Assembly: GCA_028281765.1 (NCBI GenBank)
Contig: JANQJF010000059.1
Coordinates: 1-64,000, forward strand
Direction: 5' to 3'
Length of the DNA: 64,000 nucleotides
Origin: Planctomycetota bacterium
GTDB lineage: Bacteria; Planctomycetota; UBA1135; UBA2386
Position numbers and translations under genes: made by a program. Within the stretch, counting starts at the first letter, position 1. Every line of letters starts with the position of its first letter. Below the pieces are notes generated by a model, which was given only the letters and a program-made list of their open reading frames with translations, did not search any database and was not told where the DNA came from. Below are positions 18,458-26,314 of the stretch, piece after piece.

Positions 18458-19186
18458 TCAGACCAGGCGCCGCGACAGGTTGCTGTAGTTGCGGAATTCG
18501 GTCTCGTCCGGCGGCCCCGGTGCGAACTTCCAGACCAGCGAGCGCGGCTCGCCCGGCCGGATCGCGAGCAGCGAACTCGACACGGTGCCGTAAGCCCCAC
18601 CGCGCTTGAGGACCCGATGGCCGGAGCGTTCGCCGGTATCGAGCAGCAGCTCGCGCAGACGCGCGAACCGTTCGTCGAGATCGATGCCGGGCTCCTGGGC
18701 AGCGTCCAATCCCGGCAATTCGAGCTCGCCAGCACGATGCTCGTTCGTGACGACGACCGCGGACGCGCCCGCGTCGAGTCGATCCAGCGTCCCGTCCGCG
18801 AACCGCAGTACGGCGGACCGCGACCCGTCCGCGACGACGAGCTGGAACGGGTTGTGATCGTGGAGCTCGAGCGCCGACTCGACCGCCGCGACCGCGTCGT
18901 CCACGTTCGCCGCGCTGAGGGCGAGGTGCGGAAACACACCGCGCGTCGGCCGCGAGGGATCGACCTCGACACCCGCGACGTTCGTCAGCCCTGCGAACAG
19001 ACCGACGTCGTTGACGGCGATCCAGGTGCCGTCCGCGCGCCGATCCCGTGGCGACAGAATCTTGCGCGGCTCCGTGACGAACAGCCCCGGCGGAGACCCG
19101 CGGCGCTCACGCTCCTCGTCGCGGTTGCTCGCGACGATCAGCGGGTAGTCGGGATCGACACCGGACAACACGATCAAGATGCACAT
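18458..19186 (-). CDS. NRDE/TANGO2 family protein
   Basis: This 242-residue protein starts MCIL and has the family-defining NRDE motif at residues 21-24, the layout of the NRDE (TANGO2, PF05742) family. Cys2 is conserved in the family and has been likened to an N-terminal nucleophile, but bacterial members have no settled reaction. Conserved features such as GTWIAVN and the LTN segment are present. It is cytoplasmic by sequence. It lies downstream of the MFS transporter gene with a 32-bp gap and could share its transcript. Confidence 0.85.
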   Translation of the reverse strand: MCILIVLSGVDPDYPLIVASNRDEERERRGSPPGLFVTEPRKILSPRDRRADGTWIAVNDVGLFAGLTNVAGVEVDPSRPTRGVFPHLALSAANVDDAVAAVESALELHDHNPFQLVVADGSRSAVLRFADGTLDRLDAGASAVVVTNEHRAGELELPGLDAAQEPGIDLDERFARLRELLLDTGERSGHRVLKRGGAYGTVSSSLLAIRPGEPRSLVWKFAPGPPDETEFRNYSNLSRRLV

Positions 19187-19218
19187 GGGGGCCTCGAGGA
19201 TGGTCAGGCTTCAGCGTA

Positions 19219-20466
19219 TCACCCGGCGACGATCTGCCGCGAACGCATCCAGACGACGAACACCGCGGCGAACACCAGGAGCCCGCCGGCCGATGCGAAG
19301 ACCCCCTCGATGCCCAGCCGCAGCGACAAGAATGCGCCGAGCATCGGACCGAACGCGAGCCCGAGCTGGATGCAGCTCTGCGCGCAGGCGAACGCAAGCG
19401 CCCGGTTGTCCGACGGGACGTGTTTGCCGACGGCCGCGTACGCGAGCGTCATGGAGCCCGCCATGAAGATCGCCGCGACGCTGCGGTAGCCGAGGAACCC
19501 CTCGATCGTCGTCGCGGTCGAGGTCAACAGCAAGACGACGCCGAGCATCCCCGACAGCGCGGCGAGACAGCGCAGCGGACCCGCTCGATCCGCCAGCCGC
19601 CCCCACGCCGTCGTGATCAGGATCTGCGCGACCGCGACGATCGAGAACGCCAGCGCCGTCGTCCGGTCGATCGCGCCTTCGACACCACCGGTTCGCACGA
19701 CGAAGTCGAGAGCGCCGAGCTCTCGCACCCAGAGCGCGATGTACGGCTCGCACATGCTCTGCCCGCACCGCACGAGCAGGATGCACAAGAACAGCGCCGC
19801 GAACTTGCGCTGCATGACGAGCGTGAGGATCTCACCGGGAACCGATCGCGTTCGCCCGGAGCGAGCCGTCCGCAGCCGCTCTCGGTCTTCTCGCGCGAAC
19901 AGCAGGATCGGCAGGCCGGCGAAGAAGGCGAGCACGCTGGCCAACCAGAACACGGCTTCGCGACCGATGCCGACACCGATCTCCGCCCCGATCGCCGGGC
20001 CGGCGAGCAGGCCGAGCCCGAGCCCGAGCTGCAGGCGCCCGATCGTGCGCCCCTGCCGACCTGCCGGAACCCCGTCGAGAGCGAGCGACATCGCCGGCGC
20101 GATGTAGCCAGCGAGGGCCCCCTGCAGCGCCCGCAACATCACGAGCCAGATCGGCGCCGCGGCGAACGGCATGACCGCGGTGACGATCATGATCGACCAC
20201 ATCGCGCGCAGCGCCATCAGCCGTCGGCCGTAGCGATCCCCGAGCGCACCCCAGAATGGCCCCGCGATCGCCGACGCGAGCGGTGCAGCTCCGTAGACCG
20301 CGCCCGCCCACAGGCGCACGAGCTCGGGATCCTCGATTCCGAACCGATCTTCGATGTAGAGCGGCAGGGACGGCAAGATCGCCTGGACCCCCACCGACGT
20401 GACGAACAGACTCGGCCAGACGGCGAGGAAGTTTCGGACGCTGGCTCTCGTAGAATCGGTCGTCAC
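19219..20466 (-). CDS. Major facilitator superfamily transporter
   Basis: This ~415-residue protein has about 12 hydrophobic segments and the MFS loop motif GALGDRYGRRLMAL between helices 2 and 3. A second half-motif GRLADRAG appears after helix 8. The GTG at 20466 was chosen because the protein-like sequence begins there; the frame remains open further upstream into the divergent glycosidase-like gene. It resembles drug- or sugar-efflux MFS proteins (TetA/DHA1-like layout), but the substrate cannot be told. Confidence 0.87.
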   Translation of the reverse strand: MTTDSTRASVRNFLAVWPSLFVTSVGVQAILPSLPLYIEDRFGIEDPELVRLWAGAVYGAAPLASAIAGPFWGALGDRYGRRLMALRAMWSIMIVTAVMPFAAAPIWLVMLRALQGALAGYIAPAMSLALDGVPAGRQGRTIGRLQLGLGLGLLAGPAIGAEIGVGIGREAVFWLASVLAFFAGLPILLFAREDRERLRTARSGRTRSVPGEILTLVMQRKFAALFLCILLVRCGQSMCEPYIALWVRELGALDFVVRTGGVEGAIDRTTALAFSIVAVAQILITTAWGRLADRAGPLRCLAALSGMLGVVLLLTSTATTIEGFLGYRSVAAIFMAGSMTLAYAAVGKHVPSDNRALAFACAQSCIQLGLAFGPMLGAFLSLRLGIEGVFASAGGLLVFAAVFVVWMRSRQIVAG

Positions 20467-20574
20467 GGGATGCGTGCACCATATCGCGAGCAAACTTTCC
20501 GAGAAGAACGTGACGGTGATCGAAACTCCGCGCGATCGTTCCCCTGTAGGCGGCACTTCCGCCGAACGACGACG

Positions 20575-23500
20575 ATGAATCGAATCCGACTGCTGACCGC
20601 CACGCTGTTCCTTGCGACGACGACGCTCGCCCAACAACCGGCTCCGATCGAGACCGGATGGGACGGCTCCGTGCCGCTGCTCCGCGCGCAGTCGACGTGG
20701 CGCCAGGACGTGGCGCGCGGCGACGCGACGGCGCGCCGCGGCGTGTTTCCCGTCGGGAACGGACGGGTCTTCACCCACATGGGGCTCGGCGACTCCGCGA
20801 ACACGATGGGCGCGATCACGGGTCCGAGGTATCAGACGAGCGAGGCCTGGGCTCCGGATGGCCAATTTGGCTCGCTGACACTCGAGCTCCACGGCGCCTC
20901 CGGGCCGGTCGAACTGCCGACGCAGCGCGTGCGACGCACGCGCGTCGCCAACTTCGTGATCACCGAGGACCGCAGCGACACACTCGCGCTGCGGACCGTG
21001 ACGTTTGCACCCGACGGCCTCGAGCTGCTGCGCTGGATCGAGGTCGAAGCGTTCGCCGCCAGCCCGGCGCTGTCGCTACGCGTCCGCGCGCCGAACTTCG
21101 CCGCGGAGGACGGCGCCCTGCTGGCAGAGCACGGCCGCGGACGGCGCGCCGCGCACGCCCGGCTCGTGCTGCACGCGGGCGAAATCGACTCGCGTGGCGC
21201 ATTCACGCAAATCCCGGCACTCGAAGCGGGCGACCGATGGCACGGCGCCCTGTCGGTCCGCACCGCCACGGACCAAGCCGGGCTCGCGGCTCGTGACTCG
21301 GACCCGGCCGACCTGCTCGCACGAGCCCGAGCGTTCGCGACGGCCGCCACGCGCACGACGCGCGCCGTCGAGTACGACACCGACCACGTGCGCCTGCGCG
21401 ACCTGCTCGCCGACTGGCGGATCAACCTCGACGTCCTGCGCTGCGCCGAGTCCGGCTTGATCGTCCCGATGGTCCACCGCCGCTCGGTGTCGATCCGTGA
21501 CAACGCCGGCGCGATGCTCGCCATGCTCCGCTACGGCATGCACGCAGAGGCCAAGGCCACGCTGGAGTACCTCGAGGCCGCGACGCGCCTCCTGGGAGAG
21601 GTGCCGCGAGAAGTGCCTCTCGATCTCGACGTGTCGACCGCGCCGGCGCGTGACACGGTCGACTGGCGCACGATGCGCGTGCCCGCGGCCGAGCTGCCCT
21701 CGTGGGTCATCCTGCAGCACTACTGGTATTGGCGCGCGACGCGCGACACCGAGCTGATCGACGCGCACTGGCCGCTGCTGGACGTGTGCCTGAAGCGACA
21801 GCGCCGCACGTCCGAAGACCTGATGCCGTTCGAGGGTTCGGAGCCGTATCTCGACGCGCTCGCCGCCGTGCCGGACCTGCCAGAAGACACGGGACTCGTG
21901 CCGCCGGCTTCGACCCTGCGACCGGCCGCGCATTCGCTCGCGAGCAGCACGATGATGATGCTCGCGACGCAGGCGATGGGCGACCTCGTGACCGCGCGCA
22001 TTCGGCTGCGCGGCGGAGACACCCCGGCGACCAATCCGTACCAGCAGCGGATGTTCAAGATGATGCAGCAGATCGAGTCGCACTACTGGCTCGAGGACGC
22101 GCATCGATTCGCGCCGGCGATCTCGACGGTCAGCGACAGTCCGTGGCGCGAGGTGATCGCCAACGCCAACCTCATGCCGCTGTGGATCGGGTGGACCTTC
22201 CCCACGGGCGAGAAGAGCCGTGAAAACCTGCGCTCGACGCTGTCACGCCTGTGGCGCGAGGGAGCTCGGATCGGCACGACGCCGACGGTCGGACACACGA
22301 CCGGGGATCTGCAGGGCATGCTGCTCGTCGCGCTGACCGAGCGCAACGGCACTCGGCGTATGGATGCTCTCGACGCGTTGCTGGAACTCGCGGAGCCGGC
22401 CGGCGAATGGGCCGAGCTCTACGATCCGAGCGGGCGCCCGTGCGCGCGCAGGGACGCGGGTCGACCGAATCGCATGCGCCCGGGCGAGAGCGGCCTCAAT
22501 CTCGACGCCATCCTCTACGCCACCACTGGGATTCGGCAAGCCTGCATGCCGTCCTGGGACATGCGCGACATCCGCATGAAGCTGCGTCTACCGAACGGCG
22601 CGACGCAGTTCTCGATGCGCGGTCATCAGAAGGACGGACGCCGACTCGCGGTGCGATTCGAGCGCCAGACCCACATGATGACCGAGGCCGAGATCGAGGA
22701 GAACCGCGGCCTCGATCCGGACAAGCAACGCGATCCCAACGTCCCCCATTCGCGGATTCACTTCGTCGCGGAACTCCTCGAGGGGACGCCCGAGCAGGGC
22801 TACTACGACGTCGCGATCGATGTCGGCGGCACGATGTTCGTGCGCTATCTGTCCCACGACGTCACGGACGAACACGACTTCCGCCGGATCGACGAGCGCA
22901 TCTTCTTCGAGTCCGACACCGAGCAGTTCCTGCCGGGCGGCGAGTTCGAGACACCACGGACCTCCGGAGCGACGCGCACGCCCGCTGCGAATGCGACAGT
23001 TCTGCTCGTGACCAACCGCACGCGCGCGGTCGAGATGCTCGGCCCGCTGCGCTCGCGCACGACCGTTCTCGACTCGAGTCAGCCCTACGCCGTCGAAGAA
23101 CTGCGCCCCCTCCTCCTCACGAAGGACGGCGAGCTCGCGCATGAACGTCTGCTGCTGGACTGGGGTCATGACAAAGCGCCCGCCGCGGCGTGGGCGCGCA
23201 GCCCCGCGTGGCGCAGTGCTCTGCAGTCGTTCGAGTCGGCCGGAGGCCTCGTGATCCAGCCGCGATTCCTCGGCGGCGGACGCGGCGGTCGTCTTCGACT
23301 CGGGCCCGACGTCCGCTCGATCCCGTTGCGCTTCACCGCGGAGAGCCCGTGCCGCGCCGTCCTTCGCGTGGGTGCGGATCGCGCACTCACGCTGCGCCTC
23401 GACGGCGAAGAGATCGGTCAGCACGAGCGCGGTGGCGCGGCTCCGGACGGCTCGGCGATTCTCGTCGAGCTGGCGCGCGGTGCCCACACGATCGAAGTCG

Positions 23501-23580
23501 TGCCGACCGATCCCGGCCCGGGCACGGCGTTCGTCCGCCTCACCGACCCGCGCGGCTTCCCGATCGCGGGCATCGACTGA
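20575..23580 (+). CDS. Secreted six-hairpin glycosidase-like protein
   Basis: This 1001-residue protein has a signal peptide ending in LAQQP. An N-terminal beta-rich domain (about residues 25-280) is followed by an (alpha/alpha)6-barrel-like region (about 290-640). Segments such as VSIRDNAGAMLAMLRYG and LPSWVILQHYWYWRAT recall glycoside hydrolase families with the six-hairpin fold. The C-terminal ~350 residues look beta-rich. I could not pin down catalytic acids, so the GH family and substrate remain unknown. The ATG at 20575 starts the signal peptide; the much longer upstream open frame is antisense to the MFS gene. Its TGA directly abuts the convergent anti-sigma stop. Confidence 0.75.
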   Translation: MNRIRLLTATLFLATTTLAQQPAPIETGWDGSVPLLRAQSTWRQDVARGDATARRGVFPVGNGRVFTHMGLGDSANTMGAITGPRYQTSEAWAPDGQFGSLTLELHGASGPVELPTQRVRRTRVANFVITEDRSDTLALRTVTFAPDGLELLRWIEVEAFAASPALSLRVRAPNFAAEDGALLAEHGRGRRAAHARLVLHAGEIDSRGAFTQIPALEAGDRWHGALSVRTATDQAGLAARDSDPADLLARARAFATAATRTTRAVEYDTDHVRLRDLLADWRINLDVLRCAESGLIVPMVHRRSVSIRDNAGAMLAMLRYGMHAEAKATLEYLEAATRLLGEVPREVPLDLDVSTAPARDTVDWRTMRVPAAELPSWVILQHYWYWRATRDTELIDAHWPLLDVCLKRQRRTSEDLMPFEGSEPYLDALAAVPDLPEDTGLVPPASTLRPAAHSLASSTMMMLATQAMGDLVTARIRLRGGDTPATNPYQQRMFKMMQQIESHYWLEDAHRFAPAISTVSDSPWREVIANANLMPLWIGWTFPTGEKSRENLRSTLSRLWREGARIGTTPTVGHTTGDLQGMLLVALTERNGTRRMDALDALLELAEPAGEWAELYDPSGRPCARRDAGRPNRMRPGESGLNLDAILYATTGIRQACMPSWDMRDIRMKLRLPNGATQFSMRGHQKDGRRLAVRFERQTHMMTEAEIEENRGLDPDKQRDPNVPHSRIHFVAELLEGTPEQGYYDVAIDVGGTMFVRYLSHDVTDEHDFRRIDERIFFESDTEQFLPGGEFETPRTSGATRTPAANATVLLVTNRTRAVEMLGPLRSRTTVLDSSQPYAVEELRPLLLTKDGELAHERLLLDWGHDKAPAAAWARSPAWRSALQSFESAGGLVIQPRFLGGGRGGRLRLGPDVRSIPLRFTAESPCRAVLRVGADRALTLRLDGEEIGQHERGGAAPDGSAILVELARGAHTIEVVPTDPGPGTAFVRLTDPRGFPIAGID

Positions 23581-25218
23581 TCACCGGCGTCGGACGACGA
23601 TCAGCACACGCTGCTCACGCCCCTTTTCCTTGTTGGCCCGATCCCCAGTCTTCGCGGACGGTGCCGGAGCGCTCGGCTTCGCTTCCTCGATGGTCTCGAC
23701 CCGCTCGAGCCCGCGCGACTCGTCAGCCGTGTTGTCTCGCATCGCCATTCCGATCTCGGTGAGCGTCAGAGACCGGAGCCGATCGGAGAAGTACCCGCGC
23801 TGCTGGAGCGTGATCTGCGACTGCGTCACGGTGCCCCGGTTTTGCCGCGCGAGATCGCTGAGCTTGCGCAGGTATTCCCCCACCTGCTCGTGCGTCCCGC
23901 GGACTTCGAAGACCTGATCCCCGTCGGCCGGCTCGAACAACGGCTGCGCGCGTTGCGACTCGCCCGGCGCCGCCGCCTTGTCTTCGGGCTTGTCCTCGGC
24001 CTTCTCCTCGGCCTCCTTCTCGACCTGCTCGGTCCGGCGAAGTGCAGCGCGGCCCGGATCCGTACGCATCGCCCGGCGAGCGCGGCCGATCGACTCGGGC
24101 AGCGAGTACAGCACCTCAGGCGGACCGCTCTCACGCCAGCCCGTGCTCGTGATCGGCGTGCGCACGAACTTGAGAGCCGCCAGGTCCGCCTGCTCTCCGG
24201 CTCGACCGGCGCGCTGGGGTTGGGTGCGGCGACCGGAGCGCGGGGATCCGGTGGCGAAGTCGTTCGGGATCTCGAACACCACGACGGGAGCCGGCACGCT
24301 GAGCCCCTTCTTCGCCTTGCCGACCTCGGGGCTCTTCGCGCCCCGCGCGGTGTCTCCCTTCGGACGTCCGCGCGCACCCGACTTCTTGTCCTTGCTGCGC
24401 AGGCGGTCGACGGGACGCGCGCCCAGCTGCATCTCGTCGGCGAGCTCCGATTCCGCCACCTTCTTCGACGGAGTCGGCGGGATCTCCATGCGCCTCACGG
24501 CTTTGCGCAACTCCTCGGCGCTCCCGGGGCGTTCGGAGTCGAGCGTGACCGACCGGTCTTCGAGCGTCTCGCGATCGTTGCCGACCTGCTGCTGCTTCAT
24601 CGTCTCGGCGTCGAACTCCGCATCGATCTGCCGCAGCGCGCCCTCACGCGACTGCTCGGGGATCTCCCTGTTCACCAGACCGTCGTTCACCAGACCTTCC
24701 GCAAGCTCTCCGAACGGTTCGCCGGACGAAGTCTTCGGGTCCGTCTTGCGGGAGCGAATTCCCTGGTCCCGAACGTTCTTCTCGAGTTCGTCGATCGAGG
24801 ATCCCGTCTTCGGCTGCACCCCCGCGGCACTCGAGTCCGCGATCCCGCTCGTGTCGTCGGCAGCGCGCCGCGCGGCCGGGATCGATTCCGGCGACTCTTC
24901 GGGCAGCCAATCCAGGCCGAAGTAGATCAGCACGAGTGCCGCCGCGGCGACCGCGCTCCCGACCCAGGGCAGCACGCGGAATCGCGGCGCGCTCTGGGCC
25001 GAAACTCCGACCATGATGCGGTCGACGAGGTCCTCGGACGGCGGCGGCTCGCTCTGCTGCATCGCGCGACGGACGCCCTCGACGGTTTCGCGGTAGCGAT
25101 CAGCGGCTTCCCGCAATTCGGGGTTCACACCGAGCTCGGCTTCGAAACGCTCACGCTCCTTGTCCGTCATCCGGTCGTCGAACCAGTCGGTGATCCGTTC
25201 GTCTTGGTGTGGATCCAT
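23581..25218 (-). CDS. Membrane-bound anti-sigma factor
   Basis: This ~545-residue protein has a short cytoplasmic N-terminal domain (ITDWFDDRMTDKERERFEA, like the start of many anti-sigma factors), a transmembrane helix at about residues 84-102, and a very long charged low-complexity region. It ends in a folded-looking C-terminal domain (about 440-530). It lacks the HxxxCxxC zinc motif of classical ZAS anti-sigma factors. It follows the ECF sigma gene with a TGATG junction: ATG at 25218, or GTG at 25221 giving one more residue. It should hold that sigma factor at the membrane and release it on an envelope signal. Confidence 0.82.
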   Translation of the reverse strand: MDPHQDERITDWFDDRMTDKERERFEAELGVNPELREAADRYRETVEGVRRAMQQSEPPPSEDLVDRIMVGVSAQSAPRFRVLPWVGSAVAAAALVLIYFGLDWLPEESPESIPAARRAADDTSGIADSSAAGVQPKTGSSIDELEKNVRDQGIRSRKTDPKTSSGEPFGELAEGLVNDGLVNREIPEQSREGALRQIDAEFDAETMKQQQVGNDRETLEDRSVTLDSERPGSAEELRKAVRRMEIPPTPSKKVAESELADEMQLGARPVDRLRSKDKKSGARGRPKGDTARGAKSPEVGKAKKGLSVPAPVVVFEIPNDFATGSPRSGRRTQPQRAGRAGEQADLAALKFVRTPITSTGWRESGPPEVLYSLPESIGRARRAMRTDPGRAALRRTEQVEKEAEEKAEDKPEDKAAAPGESQRAQPLFEPADGDQVFEVRGTHEQVGEYLRKLSDLARQNRGTVTQSQITLQQRGYFSDRLRSLTLTEIGMAMRDNTADESRGLERVETIEEAKPSAPAPSAKTGDRANKEKGREQRVLIVVRRR

Positions 25219-25814
25219 CACACGAACCCCTGCAGCTTGCGCTGCAACATCGAACGACCACGGTGGATTCGCGATCGCACCGTGCCCGGCGCGACGCCGA
25301 GGATCGCTTCGATCTCCTCGTAGGACAAGCCTTGGAGATCGCGAAGGATCACGGCATCTCGGAATTCGTCGGGCAGCTCGTGAACGGCGCGCCGCACCGC
25401 CGCGGCGAACTCCTGGTGATCGACTCTCTCGCTCGGATCCCGCTCGCGCGACGCCGGATCCATCGTGCGCCCGTCGTCCTCCGCGCTGCCGCCAACCGGC
25501 GCATCGAGCGAATACGTCGGCTTGTTGCGCTTGAGTGCGCGCCGCTTGCGATACTCGGTGATGCTCGTGTTCATCGCGATCGTGTGCACCCAGGTCGAGA
25601 ACTTCACCTGCCCGTCGAACCGCGCCAGTCCGCGGAACGCGCGCATGAAGACCTCTTGGCAGACGTCTTCGGCAGTGTCTCGGTCACAGTGGAGAACGCG
25701 CATCGCGAGTCGGTAGATTCGGCCGTGGTTTTCTTCGACCAGAGCACGGAACGCCTCGTTGTCACCGTCCCGCGCGCGCCGCACGAGCTCTTGCTCGGCG
25801 GGAGTCGGTCCCAT
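25218..25814 (-). CDS. ECF sigma factor (RpoE-like)
   Basis: This 198-residue protein has region 2 (DRDTAEDVCQEVFMRAFRG, then FSTWVHTIAMNTSITEYRKR) and region 4 (LPDEFRDAVILRDLQGLSY followed by EEIEAILGVAPGTVRSRIHR). The order and length match group-4 ECF sigma factors. The ATG at 25814 gives the family's usual length; the upstream open frame is non-homologous. Its stop overlaps the start of the anti-sigma gene, so the pair is made together in a fixed ratio. The likely targets are envelope-stress genes, possibly its own operon. Confidence 0.93.
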   Translation of the reverse strand: MGPTPAEQELVRRARDGDNEAFRALVEENHGRIYRLAMRVLHCDRDTAEDVCQEVFMRAFRGLARFDGQVKFSTWVHTIAMNTSITEYRKRRALKRNKPTYSLDAPVGGSAEDDGRTMDPASRERDPSERVDHQEFAAAVRRAVHELPDEFRDAVILRDLQGLSYEEIEAILGVAPGTVRSRIHRGRSMLQRKLQGFV

Positions 25815-26022
25815 GGCATCGGACGTTTCCGACGGGGCTGCAGACCCCGTGGTCGCCGCCCACGGACGGGGCGCGCCGGAGCCAGTTCCCGGCGAGTCGT
25901 GCTTTTCTCGTGCTTCCAAGGGCTCTCGTTCGGACGCCGGACCGCGCCGAAGCTTCCACGGCGGCCACCGGTGAGGATAACCTAAGTCCCGTCCCACACG
26001 ACTCGAACGCGAGAGAACTCCG
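25815..26022. other. Divergent control region of the sigma operon
   Basis: This 208-bp region separates the sigma factor (minus) from the zinc-ribbon gene (plus). It contains a hairpin, ACGGGG-CTGCAGA-CCCCGT at 25832-25850, which on the minus strand lies 18 bp before the sigma start. No convincing -35/-10 pair was found. Confidence 0.4.
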
Positions 26023-26313
26023 ATGCCCAAGAACGTCTTCCAGTTCGAATGCCCGTGCTGCGGCAAGGACGTCGAGGTCGACACGCGCTCCGGCAAGGCC
26101 CGCGCGGTCGACCCGAAGGAGAAGCGGGGCAAAGATCTGGACACCCTGATCGGCGAGCAGTCCCGGGCGAGCGAACGGCTCGATTCGATGTTCGACAGCG
26201 CCCGCCGCGACCAGGAACAGCAGGGCGACCGGCTCGATCAGATGTTCTCCGACGCCGCGGACAAGGCGAAGGACGACGACTCCAAGCCGTCGAATCCGTT
26301 CGATCTCGATTGA
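26023..26313 (+). CDS. Small zinc-ribbon/coiled-coil protein
   Basis: This 96-residue protein begins with a CPCCGK motif (Cys10-Cys13), suggestive of half a zinc ribbon that could dimerise. Charged heptad-like helices follow (about 45-85) with two copies of a DRLD-MF pattern (ERLDSMFDSA and DRLDQMFSDA). It is highly charged and cytoplasmic. I recognise no named family. It is divergent from the sigma operon and convergent with the amidohydrolase-peptidase gene, with only 1 bp between the stops. Confidence 0.75.
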   Translation: MPKNVFQFECPCCGKDVEVDTRSGKARAVDPKEKRGKDLDTLIGEQSRASERLDSMFDSARRDQEQQGDRLDQMFSDAADKAKDDDSKPSNPFDLD

Positions 26314-26314
26314 C

